DNA of 64,000 nt, from positions 310,001-374,000 of the forward strand of contig JBDWFY010000009.1 of assembly GCA_039976075.1 (NCBI GenBank), written 5' to 3'. The position numbers and the translations under genes were made by a program. Source of the DNA: JBDWFY01 sp039976075. GTDB lineage: Bacteria; Pseudomonadota; Alphaproteobacteria; Rhizobiales; Stappiaceae. The notes below the pieces were generated by a model. That model had not been told where the DNA came from, searched no databases, and saw nothing but the letters and a program-made list of their open reading frames with translations. Below are positions 16,748-24,559 of this stretch, one piece after another (within the stretch, counting starts at the first letter, position 1; every line of letters begins with the position of its first letter).

Positions 16748-17716
16748 ATGATGTCGCTCATTAGGCGCCCCGAATTTGGGGCAGTTGCCGCTTTTTTTCT
16801 GACTTATCTTTTCTTTGCGGTCTTCACGTTGGATGCCGGGTTCGTTTCGGTAAACGGGACTGCCGGATGGCTCAATCTTGCGGCGGAGCTGGGGATCGTC
16901 GCGATCCCGGTAGGCTTGTTGATGATCGCCGGTGAATTCGACCTGTCTATCGGATCAACCGTGGGTGCTGCATCCATGATTGTGGCAATCGGCACAAATT
17001 ACTACGGTATGCCTATCTGGCCAATGATCCTGTTGGCACTGATCGCCGGATGCGCCATTGGGGTAATAAACGGGCTCGCGGTTGTCAAAACCAACCTTCC
17101 ATCCTTCATCGTAACGCTGGCAACCAATTTTGTGGTTATTGGCGCGACAATGGGGCTTTCCCGATTGATTGCCAATGTTACATCCAGTTCGATTGTGGCC
17201 TCTGACAGCGCGAAATTCGTTTTTGCCGCGCGGCTCGGGCAAGCAAATATTTCCATTCTTTGGTGGGGCATTGCCACGCTGATCGGCTTTTGGGTGCTTT
17301 CCCGATCCGTCTTCGGCAACTGGATCTTCGCCACAGGCGGAAATGTAAATGCGGCACGGGGCGCTGGCGTACCGGTCGAGAGAGTCAAGATCACGCTTTT
17401 TGTCGCCACCGGGTTTGCGGCGGCCTTCGTTGGTGTTCTTCAGGGAATTCAATGGAATTCGGGCAATTCGACCTATGGCATGGGATATGTGTTTCAAGCG
17501 CCCATTGTCGTTGTGATCGGAGGCATTCTCCTGACAGGAGGATATGGCAGCGTGACGGGCATTTTTTTCGGAACAGCACTCTTCGGCGTTATTTCAACCG
17601 GGATTTTTTACACCGGCTGGAATACGGACTGGATCCAGTTGTTTCTGGGTGTCTTGCTGGGTGCAGCCGTTCTTGCAAACAACTATGTGCGCCGCCTGGC
17701 ATTGTCATCGCGATAG
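16748..17716 (+). CDS. Sugar ABC transporter permease, FrcC/RbsC-like
   Basis: A 322-residue inner-membrane protein with eight to ten predicted helices. GEFDLSIGSTVGAASM and the late GGNVNAARGAGVPVERVK are the conserved CUT2 permease segments. The ATG pair at 16748/16751 is preferred over an upstream TTG because the hydrophobic core starts soon after (RRPEFGAVAAFFLTYLFFAVF). It is nine bases from the ATPase gene and should form a homodimeric channel. Confidence 0.88.
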   Translation: MMSLIRRPEFGAVAAFFLTYLFFAVFTLDAGFVSVNGTAGWLNLAAELGIVAIPVGLLMIAGEFDLSIGSTVGAASMIVAIGTNYYGMPIWPMILLALIAGCAIGVINGLAVVKTNLPSFIVTLATNFVVIGATMGLSRLIANVTSSSIVASDSAKFVFAARLGQANISILWWGIATLIGFWVLSRSVFGNWIFATGGNVNAARGAGVPVERVKITLFVATGFAAAFVGVLQGIQWNSGNSTYGMGYVFQAPIVVVIGGILLTGGYGSVTGIFFGTALFGVISTGIFYTGWNTDWIQLFLGVLLGAAVLANNYVRRLALSSR

Positions 17717-17725
17717 GGGAGAAAC

Positions 17726-18511
17726 ATGTCGACCACACCGCTCATGGAACTGAGGAATGTCAGCAAGACGTTCGGCTCAACAGAAGCGCTTTCTTCAGTC
17801 TCCGTTGCTCTGGAGCGCGGTAAGATCCTCTGTCTGCTCGGCGATAACGGCGCGGGCAAATCGACGCTGATTAAGGTCTTGTCCGGTTATCACCTCCCCA
17901 CAAGCGGAATGATGTTGTTTGAAGGAAATCAGACGACATTTACCAGCCCGCGTGAAGCCCGGATCGCGGGTATCGCGACGGTTCATCAGGATGTGGGTTC
18001 AATACCGCTTATGAGCATTGGAAGAAATTTTTTTCTGGGTGCGGAGCCGACAACGGGATTTGGGCCTCTCAAGCGGATAGACACCAAAACGGCGAATGCA
18101 GTTGCTCTCCAGCAAATCAGAAAGTTTGGCATAACACGGGTAAATGATGGCAATCAGCTTGTCGGGACAATGTCTGGCGGGGAAAGACAGGTACTGGCGA
18201 TTGGACGTGCCATGTATTTCGGTGCGAAAGTCTTGATCCTGGATGAGCCAACGTCGGCACTGGGGGTCAAAGAGGCATCATTTGTCTTGCGAATGATGCG
18301 TCAGGCACGGGCCAACGGTGTCGGCATCATTTTTATTACGCATAACGCCCGCCACGCCATGGCGGTGGGTGATCATTTTTGTGTGCTTATACAGGGAGAG
18401 GTTGCAGCAACATTCTCGCGCGGTGACAAAACACGTGAAGAGGTTTTGAACCTGATGGCTGGCGGGGAGGAAATGGCTGAACTTGAAGACGATCTGGAGA
18501 ACATCGACTGA
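17726..18511 (+). CDS. Sugar ABC transporter ATP-binding protein, FrcA-like
   Basis: A 261-residue single-NBD ATPase. Walker A GDNGAGKST, signature MSGGERQ, Walker B VLILDEPTSALG and switch His FITHNARHAM are intact. The GDNGAGKST and LGVKEASFV variants are those of the fructose-type FrcA group. GGGGAG lies just before the ATG. The C-terminus is acidic (EEMAELEDDLENID). Last gene of the operon that begins at 15659; a hairpin at 18568-18596 follows. Confidence 0.9.
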   Translation: MSTTPLMELRNVSKTFGSTEALSSVSVALERGKILCLLGDNGAGKSTLIKVLSGYHLPTSGMMLFEGNQTTFTSPREARIAGIATVHQDVGSIPLMSIGRNFFLGAEPTTGFGPLKRIDTKTANAVALQQIRKFGITRVNDGNQLVGTMSGGERQVLAIGRAMYFGAKVLILDEPTSALGVKEASFVLRMMRQARANGVGIIFITHNARHAMAVGDHFCVLIQGEVAATFSRGDKTREEVLNLMAGGEEMAELEDDLENID

Positions 18512-18567
18512 GCGCTCCGCTCCCGGATCCTCTGTTCTCCTGATCTGGCTCCAGACCGCTGAAAGAA

Positions 18568-18596
18568 AAACCGGCCCGTGAGTTACGGACCGGTTT
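18568..18596 (-). terminator. Bidirectional terminator between the ATPase gene and gcrA
   Basis: AAACCGG (18568-18574) pairs with CCGGTTT (18590-18596) and, inside, CCGT with ACGG, giving an 11-bp stem with one mismatch. On the minus strand the stem is followed by TTTTTCTTTC, a good T-run for ending gcrA; on the plus strand the T-run is only three bases. Confidence 0.8.
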
Positions 18597-18628
18597 GTCG
18601 CGGTCGTTCGATGGGAGGAGGTATCGAA

Positions 18629-19150
18629 TTATCCGCGCGCAACACGCCGTTCACGACGGCGATCATTGATCGGTTGATAGGCAACTTTGCAGTGGTGCGG
18701 GCAATAGGGCACGCCACCCTCTGATGAGCGCCCGCAGAAATAGAAATCGTCAGTGCTTGGATCGCCAATCGGCCATTTGCAAGTCCGTTCGTTCAATTCC
18801 ATGATCGACGCGCGCTCGGAAATAGGAATAACCAATTCCTCAACCGGCAATGGCGCCGGTGTTGCCATAGGCATCGCTTCGGGTTCGATCTTGAGGGCCG
18901 TGGCGCCGATCGTAGGCGCCTTGGGGGCAGAAGGTCTTGAAGACGTTGTTGGAGACCCTGCGGTTCTTGTTCTGCGTGGCTTTGCAGCTGTCGAGGCTGA
19001 TTTTGCCCGTCCAGACAGACCCAGGCGATGAACTTTGCCAATGACAGCATTACGGGTAACACCGCCTAATTCCGCTGCGATCTGACTGGCACTCAATCCA
19101 TCGGACCAGAGTTTTTTCAATAGATCGACGCGTTCAGTTGTCCAGCTCAT
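18629..19150 (-). CDS. gcrA: Cell-cycle regulator GcrA
   Basis: A 173-residue GcrA protein, a family confined to Alphaproteobacteria. The N-terminal helix-turn-helix MSWTTERVDLLKKLWSDGLSASQIA...VTRNAVIGKVHRLGLSGR is diagnostic; a Pro/Ala/Ser-rich linker (about 50-110) follows, and the C-terminal domain keeps CKWPIGDP and FCGRSSEGGVPYCPHH, which contacts RNA polymerase sigma-70. ATG 19150 is chosen over a longer frame because the protein always begins at this MSWT sequence; AAGGTG lies upstream. GcrA works with CcrM methylation at GANTC sites to time cell-cycle promoters. It is monocistronic and divergent from argD. Confidence 0.97.
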   Translation of the reverse strand: MSWTTERVDLLKKLWSDGLSASQIAAELGGVTRNAVIGKVHRLGLSGRAKSASTAAKPRRTRTAGSPTTSSRPSAPKAPTIGATALKIEPEAMPMATPAPLPVEELVIPISERASIMELNERTCKWPIGDPSTDDFYFCGRSSEGGVPYCPHHCKVAYQPINDRRRERRVARG

Positions 19151-19417
19151 AATTAAAAGCACCTTGCCGGTTATTCTGTGTACTGACGACACAACTCTGT
19201 TTTCGGGCGCTGCAATATTACGCCCGTTAAAGGTTAACGGATTGAAACCATTTGGAGTCTGCCGCACGAGATGTCGTATCTCACAAGCGGGACACTACAA
19301 TATCGCGTGTGTGCTAAGCAAGCTTGTTGCACTGCGAATGCCATCAGATTGCCACTTTTCCCCAGAATTGCGCCGCGACTCAGATGCGGCTGTTGATATC
19401 CTCCAAATGTCTCTGCA

Positions 19418-19448
19418 TTGACAATTAGAAGCACACTCTGTCTATATA
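19418..19448 (+). promoter_or_regulatory. Candidate sigma-70 promoter upstream of argD
   Basis: A perfect -35 TTGACA (19418-19423) is followed by an AT-rich TCTATATAT (19441-19449) that offers -10 hexamers at 17 to 19 bases. Transcription would begin near 19455, about 150 bases before argD and only a few bases before the hairpin at 19461. The rest of the 455-base gap between gcrA and argD (19151-19605) shows no gene. Confidence 0.6.
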
Positions 19449-19460
19449 TGGGCACTGTGG

Positions 19461-19496
19461 AACGTGCTGCCAAATTTGGCGGCACGTTTCGTTTTT
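19461..19496 (+). terminator. Intrinsic terminator-like hairpin in the argD leader
   Basis: AACGTGCTGCC (19461-19471) pairs with GGCGGCACGTT (19478-19488) through 11 pairs, one of them G-U, with the 6-base loop AAATTT. It is followed by TTCGTTTTT. It begins directly after the predicted transcription start, so most transcripts could stop after about 40 bases unless something prevents folding. Confidence 0.75.
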
Positions 19497-19605
19497 GGTC
19501 CTGTGTCTGTGACATTTTTGCACCGTTTTGTGAGCGTAAGCTCGATGTCGGTGTACAAAAAAGCCCACTCGCTGGCAGCAGACTTATTCACAAGGGTTAT
19601 GAAAG

Positions 19606-20811
19606 ATGTCGTCGACATCATCGCTCTATGGCACTTATGCCCGGGCACCATTGGCATTTGAAAAAGGCGAAGGTGCGTGGCTCGAAACGTCCGAAGGTGA
19701 GAAATACCTGGATTTTGCGGCAGGGATTGCTGTGAATTCTCTCGGTCATGCTCATCCGCATTTAGTTGAAGCACTGCGTTCACAGGCGGAACGCTTGTGG
19801 CATGTCTCCAACATTTATCAAATTCCGGGTCAGGAACGACTGGCCAGCCGATTGTGTGCAGAGACTTTCGCAGATGCGGTATTTTTTACCAATTCCGGCG
19901 CTGAAGCGCTGGAATGCGCGATCAAGACAGCCCGGAGATACCAGTACGATCAAGGGCGCCCGGATCGCTATCAGTTCATCACCTTTGAGGGTGCGTTTCA
20001 CGGTCGAACGCTGGCGACAATTTCTGCAGGTGGTCAGGAGAAGTATCTTGAGGGTTTCGGCCCAAGAGTGGAGGGTTTCGTTCAAGTTCCACTGGGAGAT
20101 CTGGATGCGGTCAAGGCTGCGATTGGACCCGAGACTGCAGCCATTCTGATCGAGCCGCTGCAGGGGGAGGGTGGCATTCGTACATTGCCTCATCAGTTCC
20201 TGCGAGACCTGAGACGCCTTTGCGATGAAAACGATCTGCTGCTTGTGCTGGATGAAGTGCAATGCGGCGTCGGCAGAACCGGGAAGTTCTTTGCTCATGA
20301 ATGGTCCGGCATCGAGCCTGATATCATGGCAATAGCAAAAGGAATTGGCGGCGGATTTCCAATGGGTGCCTGTCTTGCGACTGCTGAGTGCGCAAAAGGA
20401 ATGGTGCCTGGAACGCACGGATCGACATTTGGCGGCAATCCATTGGCAATGTCGGTCGGCAATGCTGTGCTTGATGTTGTTCTGGAAGATGGGTTTCTGG
20501 AAAATGTTCGCCAGAATGGGCTGCGCTTGAAGCAGCAGCTGGCAGGATTTGTGGATACCTATCCCGATCTGTTTGAAGTTGTGCGCGGCGAGGGACTGAT
20601 GCTCGGCATCAAGTGTAAGGTGCCAGTTGGTGATGTGATCAACGGACTCCGGGATCAACATATGTTGGCCGTGGCTGCTGGTGAGAATGTTCTCAGACTT
20701 CTGCCCCCGATGATCATCGGCGAGCCCGAAATCAATGCTGCCATGGCCTCTCTTGAGGCGATGGCCGAAAAGCTGACGAAAGAACAATCTGAAAAGGAAG
20801 CGGCATCATGA
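19606..20811 (+). CDS. argD: Acetylornithine aminotransferase
   Basis: A 401-residue class III PLP aminotransferase. It converts N-acetylglutamate semialdehyde to N-acetylornithine in arginine synthesis and often also acts on succinyl-diaminopimelate. The PLP Lys is Lys245 in AIAKGIGGGFPMGA; TNSGAEALECAIKTAR binds the phosphate, FHGRT and LVLDEVQCGVGRTG are the other family motifs. AAGGG lies nine bases before the ATG. The stop overlaps the argF start (ATGA), so the two are translationally coupled. Length matches the family. Confidence 0.96.
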   Translation: MSSTSSLYGTYARAPLAFEKGEGAWLETSEGEKYLDFAAGIAVNSLGHAHPHLVEALRSQAERLWHVSNIYQIPGQERLASRLCAETFADAVFFTNSGAEALECAIKTARRYQYDQGRPDRYQFITFEGAFHGRTLATISAGGQEKYLEGFGPRVEGFVQVPLGDLDAVKAAIGPETAAILIEPLQGEGGIRTLPHQFLRDLRRLCDENDLLLVLDEVQCGVGRTGKFFAHEWSGIEPDIMAIAKGIGGGFPMGACLATAECAKGMVPGTHGSTFGGNPLAMSVGNAVLDVVLEDGFLENVRQNGLRLKQQLAGFVDTYPDLFEVVRGEGLMLGIKCKVPVGDVINGLRDQHMLAVAAGENVLRLLPPMIIGEPEINAAMASLEAMAEKLTKEQSEKEAAS

Positions 20812-21755
20812 AGCATGACCAAAAGGGTGCGCCGCGTCATTTCATTGAATTGACCGATTTTACATCCGCTGAGTTGCGCCGGGTTCTGGACATCAGTCGT
20901 CACATCAAGAATGCCCGTGATGGTCTTCATCGCGGGCAGGGACCTTTGGCCGGAAAAGTGCTGGCGATGATCTTCGAGCAACCTTCAACCCGTACCCGTA
21001 TTTCCTTTGATCTCGGCATGCGGGAACTGGGTGGCGAGACGCTGATGCTGAGCGGGTCCGAAATGCAACTTGGCCGGGGAGAATCTGTCCCCGATACAGC
21101 CCGCGTTTTATCCCGTTACGTGGATGCGATCATGATCCGTATCCTCGATGATCATGCGCTGAAAGAGTTGGCCGAAAACGCGACCGTTCCTGTCATCAAT
21201 GGTCTGACACGTAAGTCTCATCCGTGCCAACTGATGGCGGATGTGATGACATTTGAAGAGCATAAAGGCGATATCGCAGGGAAAAAGGTTGCCTGGTCAG
21301 GCGATTCAAACAATGTCCTCAACTCTTGGATTCACGCCGCCCAGCAGCTTGATTTTGAAATTCGCGTCGCGACACCGCCAGAACTACTGCCGGATCAGGA
21401 AGTGGTTGCAAAAGCTCAGCAGGACGGAACAAAACTTTTATTGACGCATGATCCCTATGAAGCCGTTGAAGGTGTTGACTGTGTGGTGACGGACAGCTGG
21501 GTGTCGATGGGCGATGATGACACGGCGGCGCGCCACAACATGTTGCATCCCTATCAGGTCAATGAAGCGCTGATGGCTAAGGCAAAAACCGATGCGATCT
21601 TCATGCATTGCCTGCCAGCCCATCGAGGGGAAGAAGTCACATCGGAGGTGATGGACGGCTCGCAATCAGTGGTCTTTGATGAAGCGGAAAACCGGCTTCA
21701 CGCTCAAAAAGGCATATTGGCCTGGTGCTTTGGGGCCATTCCGGAGGGCCTATGA
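20808..21755 (+). CDS. argF: Ornithine carbamoyltransferase
   Basis: A 315-residue anabolic ornithine carbamoyltransferase, which joins carbamoyl phosphate and ornithine to give citrulline. The carbamoyl-phosphate loop is S60-TRTR, followed by GRGESVPDTARVLSRY, HPCQLMADVMT (about 142-152) and the ornithine-binding DSWVSMG and HCLPAHRGEEV segments. The start overlaps argD by four bases and the stop overlaps hslO by four bases (ATGA), making a tight argD-argF-hslO operon. Confidence 0.97.
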   Translation: MKHDQKGAPRHFIELTDFTSAELRRVLDISRHIKNARDGLHRGQGPLAGKVLAMIFEQPSTRTRISFDLGMRELGGETLMLSGSEMQLGRGESVPDTARVLSRYVDAIMIRILDDHALKELAENATVPVINGLTRKSHPCQLMADVMTFEEHKGDIAGKKVAWSGDSNNVLNSWIHAAQQLDFEIRVATPPELLPDQEVVAKAQQDGTKLLLTHDPYEAVEGVDCVVTDSWVSMGDDDTAARHNMLHPYQVNEALMAKAKTDAIFMHCLPAHRGEEVTSEVMDGSQSVVFDEAENRLHAQKGILAWCFGAIPEGL

Positions 21756-22768
21756 CGGGACAAGACCAGTCTTTCGGTGTGACAAGCGCCGAAACAGGTG
21801 CTGCCGTTGAACCGGCCGGAGAAGATGCTGTCCTGCCTTATTCAGTCGATGCACTGGATGTACGTGGGCGGGTTGTCTATCTGGGTAGCGCATTGGATGC
21901 GATCCTGCGTCGTCACGCCTATCCCGAACCCGTTAGCCGATTGTTAGGGGAGGCCATCGTCCTGACGGCGCTGCTGGGCTCGTCCTTGAAGTTTAAAGGG
22001 CGGCTGATCCTGCAAACCCAGACAGATGGTCCGGTTTCAATGCTGGTTGTCGATTTTCAGGCGCCGGGGAACATCCGGGCCTATGCGCGTTTTGACGAGG
22101 AACGCCTGGAGGCTGCCGTCCAAAACGATGCGGCCGATACGCCTGGGCTGTTGGGCAAGGGGCATCTGGCCATGACAATCGATCAAGGCACCTATATGCA
22201 GCGCTATCAGGGACTGGTTGTACTGGACGGCGGATCATTCGAGGATGTGGCGCACCGATATTTTGAGCAGAGCGAGCAGATTCCCACGCGTGTTCGGTTG
22301 GCTGTTGGAGAAATGCTGACCAGACATGAAGGACAGGAACCAGACCAGGTGTGGAAAGCGGGCGGGATTGTCGCTCAGTTTCTGCCGGAAAACACCGAGC
22401 GGATGCGAATGAAGGACTTCGATCCCGGTGATGTTCCGGATGGTATTGTCTATCAGGAGCATGCCGAGGACGATGCCTGGATCGAGGCAAAAGCTCTGGT
22501 GGATACCGTCGAGGATGTTGAACTTACTGCGCCGGAGATGAATGCTGAAAGACTTCTCTTTCGGCTATTTCATGAGCGGGATCCTCGCGTTTTTCCGCCA
22601 CAGCAAGTGGCGGACAAGTGCCGTTGTACGCGGGACTCAGTGAGCCAGATGCTGGAAAATTTCCAAGTTGAAGAACGCATGGAAATGGTCGTTGACAATC
22701 AGATAGAGGTAACGTGTGAGTTTTGCAGTGCCCAGTATCAGTTCGATCCAAAGGACTTTGATACCTGA
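21752..22768 (+). CDS. hslO: Redox-regulated chaperone Hsp33
   Basis: A 338-residue Hsp33. The N-terminal chaperone domain (about 30-220) is followed by a helical linker and the C-terminal redox switch, where the four zinc cysteines appear as CRC and, about 30 residues later, CEFC. Oxidation of these cysteines activates the chaperone during oxidative stress. The ATGA overlap with argF fixes the start at 21752. The roughly 28-residue polar N-terminal extension is longer than in E. coli Hsp33 (about 292 residues) but usual in Alphaproteobacteria, where hslO commonly follows argF. Confidence 0.95.
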   Translation: MTGQDQSFGVTSAETGAAVEPAGEDAVLPYSVDALDVRGRVVYLGSALDAILRRHAYPEPVSRLLGEAIVLTALLGSSLKFKGRLILQTQTDGPVSMLVVDFQAPGNIRAYARFDEERLEAAVQNDAADTPGLLGKGHLAMTIDQGTYMQRYQGLVVLDGGSFEDVAHRYFEQSEQIPTRVRLAVGEMLTRHEGQEPDQVWKAGGIVAQFLPENTERMRMKDFDPGDVPDGIVYQEHAEDDAWIEAKALVDTVEDVELTAPEMNAERLLFRLFHERDPRVFPPQQVADKCRCTRDSVSQMLENFQVEERMEMVVDNQIEVTCEFCSAQYQFDPKDFDT

Positions 22769-22775
22769 TGCTTTT

Positions 22776-22807
22776 GCGGTGTGCGAACCGCCAGCACCGC
22801 GCGCTTT
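22776..22807 (+). terminator. Weak terminator-like hairpin after hslO
   Basis: GCGGTG (22776-22781) pairs with CACCGC (22795-22800), with a 13-base loop, then GCGCTTTTG. The stem is short and the T-run brief. Confidence 0.3.
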
Positions 22808-22895
22808 TGTCCGTTCTCATTAATTTTTGTTAATGTTACAGACGAGCATGATTTGCGTATACTGGGTATCGCTCTTTAAGTAAGGGGTCCAGACA

Positions 22896-23024
22896 ATGGG
22901 CTCCGACCGCTCTGTTTCAAGTGCTTTTGGTCGTTTTGCGCAAGTTGATGACATAGATGGTGCCATATACCCTGTTTATCGGGCACCGTGTTGGATGCAG
23001 ATTTTGAGAGAAAATGTATGCTGA
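22896..23024 (+). CDS. Possible 42-aa small protein / leader peptide overlapping the MFP gene
   Basis: An ATG at 22896 with AAGGGG exactly eight bases upstream opens a 42-codon frame (MGSDRSVSSAFGRF...) that ends at TGA 23022-23024, overlapping the ATG of the efflux adaptor (23018) by seven bases. The Shine-Dalgarno match is better than that of the adaptor itself. The peptide has no membrane segment; it holds two Cys and ends RENVC. It may be a leader that couples translation to the adaptor. I know no family for it. Confidence 0.4.
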   Translation: MGSDRSVSSAFGRFAQVDDIDGAIYPVYRAPCWMQILRENVC

Positions 23025-24505
23025 AAACGGTTTCGGGTGGCGAGCCGCCCGTTCCAGTTGTTTCCGAGCCGACAGAGCCCGGGGCGATTTCGACTGAGCG
23101 ACAGAGCGGATCCGCGACGCGGACGTTCTTTTTTATCATTCGTGCGGTACTTCAGATCGTCATCGCGTTTGCGGTACTGTTTGGCGCTTACCGGTTCATG
23201 AATTACATGGTGGCCACCAAACCGGATGTGCCCACCAGGCCGCCCCGCGAGCAGACTTATACCGTTGAAACGCTTCCGCTTCAGCTTGGCGACAATCGCC
23301 CCGTCATTTCTCTCTACGGAGAAATTGTCACGGGACGCGTGGTGGAACTCAGAGCGTTGGTAGGCGGTGAAATCAACAATGTATCTCCAGATCTTAAAGT
23401 AGGGGCAACTGTCAACAAGACCGCTGAGATTGTGACTATTGATGATTTTGCCTATCGCGGCGCTGTTGTTGAGGCCGAAGCAAACATATTGGAAGCCAAG
23501 GCCAGGTTGGCAGAACTGGAACATGCAGTCGAACTCCAACGAGATAATATTGTCAGTGCGCAGGTCCAGCTGGATCTCGCTCAAAAAGATTTGCAGCGGG
23601 CGGAAAATCTGCTGACGTCTGGCAACGTGACCGAGCGTGTGCTGGACGACCGAAAGCTGATTGTTTCTCAACGCAAGCAAAGCCTGGAACAGCTGAATAA
23701 TACGCTGGCTGTTGAAAAAGCGCGGATCACCCAGCAGACTGCAGTGCTCCAGCGGCTTGAATGGCGGTTGGAACAGGCTCAGCGGGATGTGCGTGACACG
23801 GTTTTGAAAGTGCCGTTCGATGCGGTTGTTCGAAGTCAAAACGCTGAAATCGGCCGCCTCGTCGGCGTCAATGATGTTGTGGCCACGCTCTATGACCGAA
23901 ACGAGTTGGAAGTTCGCTTTACACTTTCCGATGAACAGTTTGGTCGTCTGGTTTCTGAAAGTGGAAGCCTGACCGGAAAAGAAGTAGAGGTTGTCTGGTT
24001 CATTGGCAGTGAACCGAAAATATATTCCGCCATCGTGAACAGGGTTGGAGCGGATGTGGCGTCGGCGCGTGGTGGCGTTGATGTTTTTGCCCGAATTCAA
24101 TCGGAAGGAGCAGAGTTTTTGCTTCGACCTGGCGCGTTCGTCCAACTCCGTATCCCGGATGTTTCCTATGCCAATTCTGTCATTGTTCCAGAGGCTGCCG
24201 TTTACGATGGGACCCATGTTTTTTTGAGGTCGGCTGAAAGCCGCATGGAAAGGCGTGACGTTGCCATTCAGGCTTATGCCAACGAAAACGTGATTTTGTC
24301 CGGGGATTTAAAAGATGGTGATATTCTTATTACCACCCGCATCGCTGAGGCGGGTGAAGGCTTGCTGGTGAAGATTCCCGGAGAGAAAAGCGGTGCAGAC
24401 AAGCGACAGGACCGTGCAAAGGGAAAAGGCGGTGGCGATGACGCCGCAGAGACGCCGAAGCCGTCTGACCAAAGTGGCAATGAGAAAAATGCAGCGAAAG
24501 ACTGA
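23018..24505 (+). CDS. RND efflux membrane-fusion (adaptor) protein
   Basis: A 495-residue periplasmic adaptor (HlyD/AcrA family). After a cytoplasmic N-terminal stretch of about 30 residues there is one membrane helix (about 37-60), then a split barrel-sandwich hybrid domain (LRALVGGEINNVSPDLKVGATV and LKVPFDAVVRSQNAEIGRLV) flanking an alpha-helical hairpin (about 145-255, heptad-rich) and a beta-barrel. The last 45 residues are charged and Gly-rich, probably disordered. GTG 22988 is an alternative start, but ATG 23018 has GAGAG upstream. It links the RND pump at 24560 to an outer-membrane channel not encoded here. Confidence 0.9.
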   Translation: MLKTVSGGEPPVPVVSEPTEPGAISTERQSGSATRTFFFIIRAVLQIVIAFAVLFGAYRFMNYMVATKPDVPTRPPREQTYTVETLPLQLGDNRPVISLYGEIVTGRVVELRALVGGEINNVSPDLKVGATVNKTAEIVTIDDFAYRGAVVEAEANILEAKARLAELEHAVELQRDNIVSAQVQLDLAQKDLQRAENLLTSGNVTERVLDDRKLIVSQRKQSLEQLNNTLAVEKARITQQTAVLQRLEWRLEQAQRDVRDTVLKVPFDAVVRSQNAEIGRLVGVNDVVATLYDRNELEVRFTLSDEQFGRLVSESGSLTGKEVEVVWFIGSEPKIYSAIVNRVGADVASARGGVDVFARIQSEGAEFLLRPGAFVQLRIPDVSYANSVIVPEAAVYDGTHVFLRSAESRMERRDVAIQAYANENVILSGDLKDGDILITTRIAEAGEGLLVKIPGEKSGADKRQDRAKGKGGGDDAAETPKPSDQSGNEKNAAKD

Positions 24506-24559
24506 AGTTCGCAGATGCTGGTCGGTAAACAGAGTGAAGTCAGCCAATAGGGCAAGGCA

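Noticed and set aside
19780..20787. 335-codon minus-strand frame
   Set aside because: Antisense to argD, which is certain from its motifs.
22976..24217. 413-codon minus-strand frame
   Set aside because: It is antisense to the adaptor gene, whose protein has clear family motifs; the antisense frame has none.
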